Assembly (NCBI GenBank): GCA_015179045.1
Contig: WHUZ01000036.1
Location: 310,001-374,000, forward strand
Source: Kalaharituber pfeilii
Taxonomy: Eukaryota; Ascomycota; Pezizomycetes; Pezizales; Pezizaceae
Direction of reading: 5' to 3'
DNA: 64,000 nt
Every line of letters begins with the position of its first letter. The first letter of the stretch is position 1. Below are positions 52,768-63,259 of this stretch, piece by piece. The notes under the pieces were generated by a model. The model saw only the letters and a program-made list of their open reading frames with translations. It searched no databases and was not told where the DNA came from. A program made the position numbers and the translations under genes.

Positions 52768-53490
52768 TGTTACGGGCGTGAGGGGCTCGGCTCCGGTGGG
52801 CGCTGGAAGGGACCGGATGTTACGGCTACGGTGGGGTGAATACGGCGGGTCGGAATGGCTACGGAGGTGTCTATACGGCGGACCGGAAGGACAGATACTC
52901 GGTGGGAAGCGCGCAGTGGAGCGGAGCGATTCACGGGCGTAATGAGGGAACGATAGGTTCAGAGTTATAGAGAAACTGACAGAACACCGCTAGTGTCTTG
53001 ATTCTTCTAACTATGCTATCGCCAGCCGGCGCTTATATAGACTTCAGCACAGCCATACATGAGGAGTCAACAAATGAATAATTGGCTGGCAACGCGGCGA
53101 TTCCTTATCAATGCCAATACCGGTGGTAATAGGCACACGTAACGAAAACATGCAAAAATAGTACGGGACAAGATAACGAATGTACTAATGCATGTGCGTA
53201 AATTAATAAAGCTATATTAATAAAGCTTCCGTAACTCGAGTGTATGCATCAAGCTGCATTCCGGATGACACACCCTTCCGTAGTACTGCCCTATCTAAAC
53301 GATGCGAGAATCAACAGCCAAGCCTAACGGGTGATCAGTCCGGTCAATCAGCATTGGTCTTATGTTCGATTGCAGGGTCAGCGTTATCCCCTTGGCGGGT
53401 AAGTCTTCACCTTTAGCCGTGACAGCTAATAGTAGTGGAACCCTTGCCTCTTGCCACAGTGGTAGGCAAGTTTCCACCGTAGCCGTAACA
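52768..53490 (+). mobile_element. Solo LTR of a second family (TGTTACGG..CCGTAACA)
   Basis: 723 bp, beginning TGTTACGGGCGTGAGG and ending CCACCGTAGCCGTAACA. Exact 5-bp duplication AAAGG at 52763-52767 and 53491-53495. TTATATAGAC near 53033 may be its TATA region. No internal domain. A partial second copy lies at 63924-64000. Confidence 0.82.
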
Positions 53491-53495
53491 AAAGG

Positions 53496-54006
53496 AAGCT
53501 GTCATACCCTGTTAAATTGAGCTCATTCTGCCTCATCTCACACCATCGAGAGAGACTGCCATTCCTATTGAAGTCGGCTCATTCTGCTGCATCTCACACT
53601 ATTGAGGAGCTGTCATGCCTGTCAAATTGTGCTCGCCCTGCTGTATCTCATGTTAGCAAGAGAGATCTACCAATCCCTGTCAAATTCGACTCTCGTTCTG
53701 CTGCATCTTGTGCTATTGAATAACTATCAAATTGTGCTCATTCTACTATATCTCACAATGCGGAAAGAGTCCTATTATACCTGTCAAATTTGGCTCATTT
53801 TGCTACTCTCCTGTGGAAAGGTGCTACTATACCTATCAAATTGAGTTCGTTTTACTACATCTCACGCTGGTAAGAGAGGTGTGCCATACTTATGAAATTT
53901 GGCTCATTCTTTTATATCTCGTGCCGTAGAAGAGTCTTGCCATACCTATATACTTGTTAAAGTTAGTTTATTCTACTGTATCTTGTATTGTCAAGGGAGA
54001 CCTACT

Positions 54007-54037
<31 letters not shown>

Positions 54038-55135
54038 CACGTAACTCCGCTTGCAGCTGTTCGCCATGGCAGGGCAAGAGAGACGTACTATACCTGTCAA
54101 ATTCAGCTCATTCTGCTGCTCTTACGCTATAGAAAGAGTCCTGTAATACTTGTCAACTTGAGCTCATTCGGCCACATCTCACGCCATTGAGAGAAAGCTG
54201 TCATACCTGTTAAATTGAGCTTATTCTGCCTCATTTTTTCCTGTCAAGGTCATATCTGTCAACTTGACCACATCCATCCTCATCTTGCGCCATTGAGGGA
54301 GACTGTTATACCTATTCAATTCGGCTCATTCTGCTGCATCTCACACCATTGAGGAGCTATCATACCTGTAAAGTGCCTGTAAAATTCGGCTCATTTTGCT
54401 GCATCTTGCGAGGTAAAATAGACCTACCATACCTATCACATTTGACTCGTTCTGCTGCATGTCGCACTATTGAGGAGCTGTCGTACCTGTCAAATTGAGG
54501 AGCTGTCGTGCCTGTCAAAGTGCCTGTCAAATTCGGCTCATTTTGCTGCATCTCGTGAGGTGAAATAGACCTACCATACCTATCACATTTGACTCGTTCT
54601 ACTGCATCTCGCACCATTGAGGAGCTATTGTGCCTGTCAAATTGAGGAGCTGTCGTGCCTGTTAGATTGAGGAGCTATCGTGTCTGTCAAATTGAGGAGC
54701 TGTCATGCCTGTCAAAGTGCCTGTAAATCAGTGTCAAATTCGGCTCATTTTGCTACATCTCACGGGGTGAAATGGACCTACCATACCTGTCAATTTGACT
54801 CGTTCTGCTACATCTCACACCATTGAGAAGCTGTTGTGCCTGACAAAGTACCTATCAAATTCAGCTCATTTTGCTATATCTCGCAAGATGAAATAGACCT
54901 ACCATACCTGTCAAATTTGACTCGTTCAGCTGCATCTCGTGCCATCGAATACCAGTCAAATTGTACTCTTATACTTGTTAAATTCGGCTCACTCTGTTAC
55001 TATTGTGCTATGGAAAGCTGCTGCTATACCTGTCAAATTGAACTGGTTATACTTCATCTCCTGATGGTAAGAGAGATATACTATACCTATAAAATTTCGC
55101 TCATTCTTCTGTATCTTATGCCGAGAATGTTGAGG
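53496..55135 (+). repeat. ~57-bp satellite, long forward array
   Basis: The longest block in the window. A higher-order pattern is visible at 54340-54920, where GAGGAGCTGTCGTGCCTGTC repeats with a set of three to four units. Split by a tail insertion at 54009-54074. Confidence 0.8.
54009..54074 (-). mobile_element. Tail-only lineage-B retroposon
   Basis: Poly(T) with one C, then the reversed tail CACGTAACTCCGCTTGCAGC. Flanks AAGGGAGACCTACT and AAGAGAGACGTACT differ at two positions: an older insertion. Confidence 0.75.
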
Positions 55136-55212
55136 TTCAGAAGAATGTGAACATTTCACATAAAGGTATTGCAGTGATAGATACGGCCAATTGCAACTCC
55201 TCATTGTCATGG

Positions 55213-56549
55213 CACTGGACAACAACCACCTCAGGACGAGCGTTTGGAAGCGACTCCATAACCACAACGTCCCCCCCGCTGAAAATTACATAGATCGAAT
55301 GCGCTCAGCGAGCTGAGTCTTTTGATCTAATTTTTATTCTCAAATACCCGACAGTGCGAATTTCCCCCGAGGGGCGAAATCTCGAGGATCTTTCAGCTCA
55401 CCACCACCGTTGCCAGCACATCAACCCCATCCCTGTCGCGCCAAGGCCATGGATAGTCAGCGGTTCAACGACGCCGTGGGCAGCGTGGGGAATTTTCTAT
55501 ACCATCGTTACGGCGGAAAAGAAAAGGGAACATACTTGGTTCTAGTGTGCACAGACCCTGAAAAAGGGGAGTACAGGGTAGACCACGGGACCGCGGCAAA
55601 GACGAAACCCATCTGGAACGGAGAACGATGGGTGAAGCCACCACCGCCACCTCCTCCGCCACAACTGGGGTTCAGCCCCATCACGTGGGTGGAGACACCA
55701 CCGTCATCACCACCATCACCGCCACCACCACCACCACCACCGCAACCCACCTCGGGGAAGCGACCACCAACACAAGCGCCACCCGCAGGGCAAACTGGGA
55801 AGCGGGCAGCGTCTCCGCCTATCTCAACCCGGACGAGGAAGAGAAAGGCTCCACGAGTCGGTGAGGCTCCATCGAGACCTCCACCACCACCACCATCACC
55901 ACCACCAGCGCCACCACAAACACAACCCCCGGCGCCATCACCACCACCACCAGCGCCACCACAACCACAACCTCCGGCGCCATCAACAACGCCATCACCA
56001 CCAAAGGGGAAAGGGAAAGGGAGGACACTTCCCCGGACGGGGAATGCGAAGCCTGGGCTGAAGGTCAAGACCGGGATCGTCGTACACGGGGTTGCGTTGA
56101 GAAGGGACTTGGGAAAGGTACGACGATGGCTGGGGGAAGACAACAAAGACCTGAAGACGATTGTCGGGATCCGCTGGCTGCGAAGGAAAGACTTACTGGT
56201 TGGGGAAGGAAAGAAGACGAGCTCGGTAGTGGTTTTTCTGGAGGACCAGCAGGACGTTGACAAGGTTAGGCTCGGAGGGAGATGGCTAAAGGCGTGCCAG
56301 TACGAGGCCGAAAGGGGACGGAGGTGAGGCAGACGGCTGGACGCTCTTCCCCCCGCAATACAGATGGACACGGCGGGAAATACATGTAGATAGAATAGGT
56401 CGGGGTTAGGATTGGGGTTTTTAGGCGGGAATGTTTCTGTCGTCGTGTTTTAACTTTTTTTTTTTTTTTTTTTTTTTTCATATAGCACAACATCGCCATA
56501 GCCCTTAGGGCGGCCTGCGATTAATGATATAAAAAAAAAAAAAAAAAAA
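55213..56549 (+). mobile_element. Full-length half-LINE, lineage-A tail
   Basis: Exact 12-bp duplication TCATTGTCATGG at 55201-55212 and 56550-56561. Starts CACTGGACAACAACCACCTC, with a 5' UTR similar to the element at 58306 (shared GTCCCCCCC and TACATAGATCGAA). Ends with a lineage-A tail and poly(A). An internal T-run at 56457-56478 may be a trace of a further insertion. 1337 bp. Confidence 0.92.
55449..56327 (+). CDS. Half-LINE ORF1-like protein, intact
   Basis: Start chosen at ATG 55449 (GCCATGG context, MDSQRFNDAVGSVGN); the frame is open a little further upstream. After a short N-terminal domain (GTYLVLVCTDPEKGEYRV) comes a long proline tract with a basic KRKAPR island, then the conserved C-terminal domain GIVVHGVALRRDLGKVRRWL, IVGIRWLRRKDLLVGEGKK, SSVVVFLEDQQDV and a KACQYEAERGRR end. 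The domain is nearly the same as in 49381(-). It is the only gene in the element. A role in RNA binding is inferred. Confidence 0.82.
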   Translation: MDSQRFNDAVGSVGNFLYHRYGGKEKGTYLVLVCTDPEKGEYRVDHGTAAKTKPIWNGERWVKPPPPPPPPQLGFSPITWVETPPSSPPSPPPPPPPPQPTSGKRPPTQAPPAGQTGKRAASPPISTRTRKRKAPRVGEAPSRPPPPPPSPPPAPPQTQPPAPSPPPPAPPQPQPPAPSTTPSPPKGKGKGRTLPRTGNAKPGLKVKTGIVVHGVALRRDLGKVRRWLGEDNKDLKTIVGIRWLRRKDLLVGEGKKTSSVVVFLEDQQDVDKVRLGGRWLKACQYEAERGRR

Positions 56550-56559
56550 TCATTGTCAT

Positions 56560-57010
56560 GGTGTCCATTTCCGTAAAGGTTGATTTCATACGAAATGTGA
56601 TGGAAACTATTGATATAGGTATTGTCGGGCGTTTGGCATATTCCACATTAATATGTGCCTTATGACGAAGGTTCAGGGGTATGTTGAGGTTTAGGAGTAT
56701 GTGAACATTTCACAGGTCTTTTTTGTTTCAGGGGTTAGGTAGATGCCAAGGTCTTTTTTTTTTCAAGGGTTAGGTGGCCGCCAAGAGGGATGTAACTCAG
56801 TACGTTGAGATGGTTGGTTGTTGCCAAGGTCGTTTTTAACAGGGGTTAGGTGCCCGCCAAGAGGGATGTAACTCAGTACTATAATAGATGGTTGGTTGTT
56901 GCCAAGGTCGTTTTTAACAGGGGTTAGGTGCCCGCCAAGAGGGATGTAACTCAGTACTATAATAGATTAAACGCCTGGTCCGAGGCTACCGAAACAAATT
57001 GCTGACTCTA
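56560..57010. repeat. ~78-bp tandem repeat and flank
   Basis: Three copies of a unit with GGGGTTAGGTGCCCGCCAAG, AGGGATGTAACTCAGTACTA and GGTTGGTTGTTGCCAAGGTC at 56720-56965. The last two are almost identical. Confidence 0.8.
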
Positions 57011-57011
57011 A

Positions 57012-57343
57012 AACTATAATTTAGTTATACTGTCAGACTCTCAAGTTGACGAGTCTGAGATATGGTATCTGTTTGGTGGGCGGCAGCAGGGTGGGCCCAG
57101 GGGAGCTTCAACCAATTCTGCTTCAACCAATCCCGCGTCAAGGGAACATACTTATGCACGAGCTGTGGCAAGGGGAGTGAAGCTGGCTTGGAACCGCCAT
57201 ACGGATACCGTGAAGCAGGCAAGAGCTAGGCAGATAGCTCGTATTAAGGAGGATGGATGGGAAGGTACTGGATGGAAAGAACTCTTGCCGGATCAGTCCC
57301 TTAGCCAAAAGAGGATAATTATACCTGCTCTAGTTTGTACTTG
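57012..57343 (+). CDS. Possible coding fragment of unknown function
   Basis: The plus strand is open here without an ATG near its start and reads like ordinary protein: DESEIWYLFGGRQQGG, TYARAVARGVKLAWNRHTD and ARIKEDGWEGTGWKELLP, to a stop at about 57343. I do not recognise it. It could be an internal exon or a TE fragment. The opposite strand also has an open stretch, so the call is tentative. Confidence 0.3.
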
Positions 57344-57472
57344 AAGCTGCTCTTGCAATAACTGCTGGGATGCGACTAAGGCATCTAGAACCTTATTGGC
57401 TTTAGATCTGCCAGCTCCCCTTGGTGTAGAACTGCCTGCTTCAGAACTGCTATAAGAAAGTTTGTAAGACAT
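57326..57472 (-). CDS. Possible short first exon, unknown
   Basis: From ATG 57472 the minus strand reads MSYKLSYSSSEAGSS, then SKANKVLDALVASQQLLQEQ, ending at a GTATAA donor-like site near 57326. Composition is protein-like and helical. It overlaps the end of the plus-strand fragment. No family is recognised. Confidence 0.3.
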
Positions 57473-57544
57473 GACTACTATTGGTCTCTTGTTGTTGGTG
57501 GTAGCTTGATTAATTCTGAGATGCAACACCATTCTTAAATACAA

Positions 57545-58290
57545 CTAAACTATACTAATGTCAAAATTCCTTCGCTTTCTTACTGCTTCTAGATTGGACT
57601 TAAGGACAAACAATCCAAATTGTAAGCAGTGTGAACACTGTGAAAGAATCTATTCAACTATGTAATATATAGATGTACCTAAAAAAAGCTAGTTAGTATA
57701 AGAAGTACCTAAGAGAACCTAGTGGAGAACTTACTAAACAATAAAACATCTCATGAATCCACCGAACAAAGAAGAAACAACAAACCATGAAACATCTCGT
57801 GAATCCATACAACAAAGCGGAAACAATGAACAATGAAATATCTCATGAAGCCACAGAACAAAGAGGAAACAATAAACTATGGGAAGAAGAGAACTGTTCC
57901 TATATTAGCCCCCAGTGCCTTTGCAACTGTTAATGAATGGCTCCTTACAATGAAGACCAGTAGCTGTATAAACTCAAAATACATTACGCTAAATCAGGTC
58001 ATGAATCTGTTTCAAGCAAGTTAGCCAGAGAAATATATAACATACCGTTTGCATGATATGCTGTTTGCATGACATGCCGTTTGCATAACATGCCATTTGT
58101 ATGACATGCTATTTGCAATACATACCATTGACAAGCAGCCGCTTTGCATGATATACTTGCTTTCCAAGATTCAATAACTATCTCAAATCTTTCATGACTA
58201 AAATCTGTACAAGGCAAATAATGAATCTGAGGCAAACAATGAATTCAAGACAAATAACAAATCCGAGATAACTATACAACTATGCAGGGT
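57545..58290. other. AT-rich intergenic sequence with short repeats
   Basis: Contains three copies of AAACATCTCATGAATCCA-like sequence (57745-57855) and a 16-bp tandem of the TTTGCATGACATGCCG type (58045-58125). No gene seen. Confidence 0.5.
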
Positions 58291-58305
58291 TAATATCAAG
58301 ACTGG

Positions 58306-59689
58306 CAGCGACAACCACTTCGACAGGACGAGCGCTCGGAAGCCACTCCGCAACCACAGCGTCCCCCCCAGCGAAACCTACATAGATCGAAAGCTCTCAG
58401 TGCGCTGAGTCTTTAGATCTAATCTTTATTCCAAAAAACCCAACTCCTCAAGTTTCCCCCTTGGGGGTTAAGTTTTGAGGAAATTTTCAGCTCCTTACTC
58501 CGTTGCCAGCACACCACCATCCCTGACTTCTTGGCATTCCCACCATGGATCCGACCAATAGATTCATGGCATTGGGCAGCCCAGCACCAAAAAACATGCC
58601 CGTAGGTGCCAAAACAACTCTGGCCAAGAGTACCCGTCTCGAGGCCCTACTGTACAAGTCTATCGCAGATCGGCTCGGCGGAGTCAATATGTCCGATATG
58701 CTTGATGCCGTGGGGGATGTCATCGAACACATATATGCTTGCATAAAAGACCAGAAGACAAGCCCAAACTTTGAACCAACAGACAGGTTCCTGGGTGAAA
58801 TCAGGAGTGTGCATCGCGTCATTGCTGCTCTTGCACTAGCGGTGAAGACGGAATCATGCACAGAAATACACAATATGCACCTGAGGAAACCCTCAAAGGA
58901 AGGGGAATCACAGACTGATCCGGAGATACCACCAAAGCTATCTTATGCAGCAGTCATCTCCCAAAATATTCCGCCAAGCACACTCCCAAAAGGGAACAAA
59001 TCGGACCCACCTTCAGCGCCGCCACCAGAAAGCCGAACAAAGTCCACCGCTTCTCGATCAAAAAAAGCAAAAAGGGGACAGAGTACCAGTCCCCCCAAGC
59101 AGGAAACGTCCAAAAAACCATCTCCAACACCATCTCTGAAGCCAATCCCAAAGGAAAGGACACTCCCACAATCCGGTCGTGCCATTGTAGTGCATGGAAT
59201 TGCGGTGACAAAGAAACTCGGGAAAGTAAGAGATTGGATGGAGACTGCGAACCCCTGGATGGGGAAGATTGTTGCGGCAAGATGGTTGGTGAAGAAAGAG
59301 AGGAGGGAGGGAAAGAAGGCTAGCTCGGTTGTCATCTACCTGGAGGGGAGGTGGAATCGGATAGCCAAACACCAGCGAAGGTAAGGTTGTCAGGCAAGTG
59401 GTACGATTCGTGCCTGTATGACTGGGATAGAAATTCAAAGGTGGACAGAAAGGGGAAGAGGAGGGACGTGGAGGAAATGGACTTGACGGCGTAATCTTTC
59501 ATTTTTGGAGGAGCGGGTTGTCTCATGGGTTTTATTTCCTCTATTCCCTTTTGAATGTCGGTGTATATAGTGAGTTGTTTGTTTTTAGGTGCCTGTCTCC
59601 GGGCCATAAGGACTTCGGTCCAGGGACCCTGCCATGGCGAACAGCTGCAAGCGGGGTTATGTGAGATAAAAAAATAAAAATAAAAATAA
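58306..59689 (+). mobile_element. Full-length half-LINE, lineage-B tail
   Basis: Exact 14-bp duplication AATATCAAGACTGG at 58292-58305 and 59690-59703. 5' UTR like that at 55213. Ends with GCCATGGCGAACAGCTGCAA, GCGGGGTTATGTGA and an A-rich tail of TAAAAA units. 1384 bp. Confidence 0.93.
58545..59384 (+). CDS. Half-LINE ORF1-like protein, C-terminus frameshifted
   Basis: ATG 58545 (ACCATGG context) opens MDPTNRFMALGSPAPK. The N-terminal half differs from that of 55449 (helical, LGGVNMSDMLDAVGDVIEHI); a Pro/Lys/Ser linker follows, then the shared domain VVHGIAVTKKLGKVRDWM and ARWLVKKERREGKKASSVV. One G is missing at about 59345 relative to the copy at 23407. The frame therefore ends early (RIAKHQRR) and the VRLSGKWYDSC end lies in another frame to about 59490. 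Confidence 0.8.
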   Translation: MDPTNRFMALGSPAPKNMPVGAKTTLAKSTRLEALLYKSIADRLGGVNMSDMLDAVGDVIEHIYACIKDQKTSPNFEPTDRFLGEIRSVHRVIAALALAVKTESCTEIHNMHLRKPSKEGESQTDPEIPPKLSYAAVISQNIPPSTLPKGNKSDPPSAPPPESRTKSTASRSKKAKRGQSTSPPKQETSKKPSPTPSLKPIPKERTLPQSGRAIVVHGIAVTKKLGKVRDWMETANPWMGKIVAARWLVKKERREGKKASSVVIYLEGRWNRIAKHQRR

Positions 59690-59703
59690 AATATCAAGAC
59701 TGG

Positions 59704-60480
59704 AGTAAAATGTAGATTATATATCTTACCTGATAATCTCATATTAATATAACTTCAAAATGTATAATTATAAAAAATAGCCAATAATAATTTTTCGAAA
59801 CCTCCTTCATTAGCTAGTATTGATATCTGTGGAACAATAATTTTTACTGTCGAAACCGTGAAACGAGAATATAACTGTAAACAAATATGCACACAGCCAA
59901 AAGCATAAATACCATGCTCTAGTATTATGCATAGTTGTTAAACATAGTTCCATACATTGAATAAGCTTCTTACCAGCCAAAATTCTAGCATTTCGTAACA
60001 GAACATTGAAATAGAAGCCCAAGAAAGGTTTATCTCGACAGATGGATTGCAATCAAGCCTGCATTCCACTTTCCTCCTCTTCTAGAGGATGAGGAAGATG
60101 GGGAGGATAGGGAGGACGGGAAGAATGGAGAGGATGGGGAGAATGGAGACCATGGGAAGGATGGGAAGTATGGGAAGGATGGGAGGATGAGAGAGATGGA
60201 GGTAGTGGGGGAGGATGAATGTGACGAAGGTAGGTAGAATGAAGCTGGGGAGGAGGGTGGGTTTGAAGGAGGATGGAGGTAGAGAAAGTTCTATTTGGAA
60301 TAATAGGAGGTGAGTAGAGATGGCAGTGATGGTGATGCTTAGAATAGGAAGAGAGTGAAAGGATAATAGTAATTGAGAGAGTTTATTATGTAATTAGAAG
60401 GACATATACTATTGTATCTATTAGAATCAATATTATTTATAGATTTATGACTGGGCTGATATAAGTAGTAGTGAGAAGGT
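59704..60480. other. Intergenic; GGATGGGGA-type purine repeats
   Basis: 60085-60200 has loose tandem GGATGGGGAGGATAGGG-like units on the plus strand. A minus-strand frame at 60052-59810 has no recognised motif. Confidence 0.45.
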
Positions 60481-60489
60481 AGCTCATGC

Positions 60490-60665
60490 TATCATGCAAA
60501 GATGCTGTCACGCAAACATGCTGTTATGCAAACATGCTGTCACACAAACATGCTGTCATGCAAACATGCTGTTACGCAAACATGCTGTTACGCAAACATG
60601 CTGTTACGCAAACATGCTGTCATGCAAACATGCTGTCACACAAACATGCTGTCACATAAACGTGC
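60490..60665 (+). repeat. 16-bp minisatellite (CATGCTGTCATGCAAA-like)
   Basis: About 11 tandem 16-bp units. Units are near-identical, differing at the TCATGCAAA / TTACGCAAA / TCACACAAA positions. Related in sequence to the short tandem at 58045-58125 on the other strand. Confidence 0.88.
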
Positions 60666-60889
60666 ATACAAATATGTAGATATACAAATATGAAGTACAA
60701 ATATATACTGTAAAAAAAAGTTGTGTGATACGAGATTTTAAGGTATATGAGCTGGTAAAGATCAAGAACTGCATAGTATTGTATATATACAAGTTGCGAG
60801 TTTTAACGGGTTCCACAAGGCAGAACCCATGGGTCGGGTAGGTCAGATTGCGGGTTACCCAACCCATTTGTGTATACTACTCCTTGCTT

Positions 60890-61260
60890 GCAATGAGCTA
60901 TTTTTAATATGCACAAAATGGTCTATTTTCAATGTAGGTAACGAGCCCATTTGCAATGTATTTAACAGGCGTAAAATGGGTATTTTCTACAGGCACAATG
61001 AGAGCATTGGCAATATCTTTACTATGGACATAATAGTTGCCATTAGCGATGTAATTAGCATGTGGAAAATGATCTATTTTCAACATGCGCGAAGAGCCTA
61101 CTAGTGACATATAATATTTTCTACATACGCGGAGCCAATTTTTGATATATTTGACAGGCACAAAATGACTTATTTTCTATATATACAAATAGCTCATTTT
61201 CTACATGCACAAAGGGCCAATTTGTAATATATTTAATACATATAAAATGACTATAGAAGG
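60890..61260. repeat. Diverged ~55-bp tandem repeat
   Basis: Units around GCACAAAATGGTCTATTTTC, CATTTGCAATGTATTTAACA and TACATGCGC, about six copies, AT-rich. Confidence 0.6.
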
Positions 61261-61675
61261 CTTCAGCATATTGTCCAGGTTTTCTAATTAGTATTGTTCT
61301 CTCAATCTCAGTATTTACTGCTTAACTCTCTCAAACCTCTCTTTTTCTTTTGTGTCAGACATATTCTACTAGAACTATTAGGCACTACACACAAATAATT
61401 AAGGTGCTAATAATGTAAATATTCAGGCACTATGCATAAAATATTTATAAAGTGAATAGTCTGGCAACAAGTAAAAAAGAGAGTGAACAAGTAGCAAGTA
61501 AGTGAAACTGTGAAGATGAAGTATTTTGAGGACAAGTTTGGTGGATGAGTTCGGCAGGCAAGTTCAATGCATATGTTCAGTGAGTTGGGTATGTGAGTTC
61601 AGAACAGCAAGAGGGTAAACCCTAAGTGAGAAAGAAGAAGCCTGTGCCATGGTCTTGGTATAAGACTAGCATATG

Positions 61676-62005
61676 CCTGCTGTAAAGGTGCGCTATGAAT
61701 ATATACTGCCATTGACCTGCAAAGATGTGCTACTGTACCATTATGCTGTGAAAGTGCGCTACCATTGTGCTGCAAAAGTGCACTGCTATTGCACTGCGAA
61801 AGTATGGCGTGGTGCCATTGCGCTGCTGCAAATGTATGCTAGCATTGCAATACGAAAGGTACGCTGCTATTACACTATGAAAGGTGCGCTGCCATTGTGC
61901 TGCGAACAGAATCGCCATAGCCCGTAGGGCGGCCTGCGATTAACGATATAAAAAAAAAAAAAAAAAAAAATTGTGCTGCGAAGGTGCACTGCTATTGTGC
62001 TGCAC
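61676..62005 (+). repeat. ~24-bp tandem repeat (GTGCGCTGCCATTGTGCTGC-like)
   Basis: Imperfect units of AAGGTGCGCTACCATTGTGC type; interrupted by the tail insertion at 61906. Confidence 0.75.
61906..61969 (+). mobile_element. Tail-only lineage-A retroposon
   Basis: CGCCATAGCCCGTAGGGCGG tail plus poly(A). Duplication ATTGTGCTGCGAA directly before the insert (ending 61905) and after the poly(A) (from about 61970). Confidence 0.9.
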
Positions 62006-62562
62006 GTCAGTTCAACAGGTCAAGTGCTATGCTAAGGATCGAACTGACCTGTTGCCTTGGCTGAAGTGGAAGGCTGTGGTCTCCAGCAATGGAGGTAACC
62101 AAAAGCGCCATGGAGAGGGATAGAATTGAGAGCCCCGGTTCAACTCTCGAGTTGAGCAGGGGAAGAGGGTTATCCAGTATCTCCCTGAGATGGACTGTAA
62201 TGTCTCGGTTCCAGATGACTAAACTCTAGTAGAACTAGAGCAATCTGTTTTGATTTTTGTGATTTTTTTTGTAGCTTAATGTATGAACTGTAGAACATTT
62301 ATGTCACGCACAGCGGTGGGTGGCGGCGGGTGCTGTCTGTCACCGATCACGATCAGTTACCCTGAACTGTTTTAAGACGATCAGTTACCCTGAACTGTTT
62401 TAAGGTCTACCGAGTTCAAGAAATCTCATTACTTGCCCACTAGCACGGTTTTGGATAATGACAAGTATACTTTTGGATAAGAAGCACTTAAGGGTTATGA
62501 TTACACTGTTTGGATAACAATAATTGTACTGAAGGCATGGAATTACACTTTTTGGATAACAT
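62006..62562. other. Intergenic, short duplications only
   Basis: Holds a perfect 28-bp direct repeat starting ACGATCAGTTACCCTGAACT (62347 and 62377) and several TTGGATAA motifs. No gene seen. Confidence 0.45.
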
Positions 62563-62570
62563 CGATCATG

Positions 62571-62574
<4 letters not shown>

Positions 62575-62604
<30 letters not shown>

Positions 62605-62792
62605 TTCATTACTCGCGTGCCGCCCTATGGGCTATGGCGAGGTATATATAAACTAGAACTAACACAAAAGACTGACTAAAAACTAAATACAAGTATTGCC
62701 CGCTTGTCCTCCGTGATGCGGGTAGAACAACACCCAACGTCTATTTCCTTCCCCTGTCTGTCTCATACACGCACGACTTTAACCACTTCCCT
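62575..62792 (-). mobile_element. 5'-truncated lineage-A retroposon with 3' UTR
   Basis: Poly(T), reversed tail and about 150 bp of 3' UTR with TTGCCCGC and GATGCGGGTAG as in the half-LINE at 48252. Exact 12-bp duplication ATCGATCATGCT at 62563-62574 and 62793-62804. Confidence 0.92.
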
Positions 62793-62804
62793 ATCGATCA
62801 TGCT

Positions 62805-63240
62805 GAAGACACGGAGCTTAAGGAAGCCTTTCTACATCTCTCTGTTTCTGTGTTGCCCCCTCCTGTATATAAAGACTCCTTTTCCACCTCGTACTCTTGA
62901 CCCCTCAAGCAATAAATATATACTCTCCTGACTATACTTTTTCCTCTATAACTATAAGCACCGTTCTGCTTAAACCTGTGAGCATTGCGTGGCCTGCCTG
63001 ACTCGATCTGCGACTCTATCCTGGCTAATAGCTCCCTGAGGCCAGTCTGTTACACTGCTAAGGGATACGGCTGATTTAGGGTAACAGTAGTTTCGCAAGC
63101 GCTGAATGGCAGGCTTGACATAAGAGGCTTGCAGGAGTTCAACAGTTCCAGTTCAGCGGCAATGGCAGGCTATGGTGAAGGCAGAGAAGATCAGGTACTG
63201 AATTAGATTGATAACCTATTTACTATACAATGCCTTAGAG
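62805..63240. other. Intergenic, no feature seen
   Basis: No open frame with recognisable content; TATATAAAGACTCC near 62870 could be a promoter-like or LTR-like motif, not supported further. Confidence 0.3.
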
Positions 63241-63259
63241 TTAGGGGCAATGCACTTTT

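Noticed and set aside
55508..56371. 287-codon minus-strand Gly-rich frame
   Set aside because: Antisense of the proline tract in the half-LINE ORF1.
56720..56965. Telomere-like GGGGTTAGG motifs
   Set aside because: They occur once per ~78-bp unit and not as tandem telomeric hexamers.
60494..60693. Cys/His-rich zinc-finger-like peptide
   Set aside because: All frames across the 16-bp minisatellite are open; the apparent C/H pattern is a by-product.
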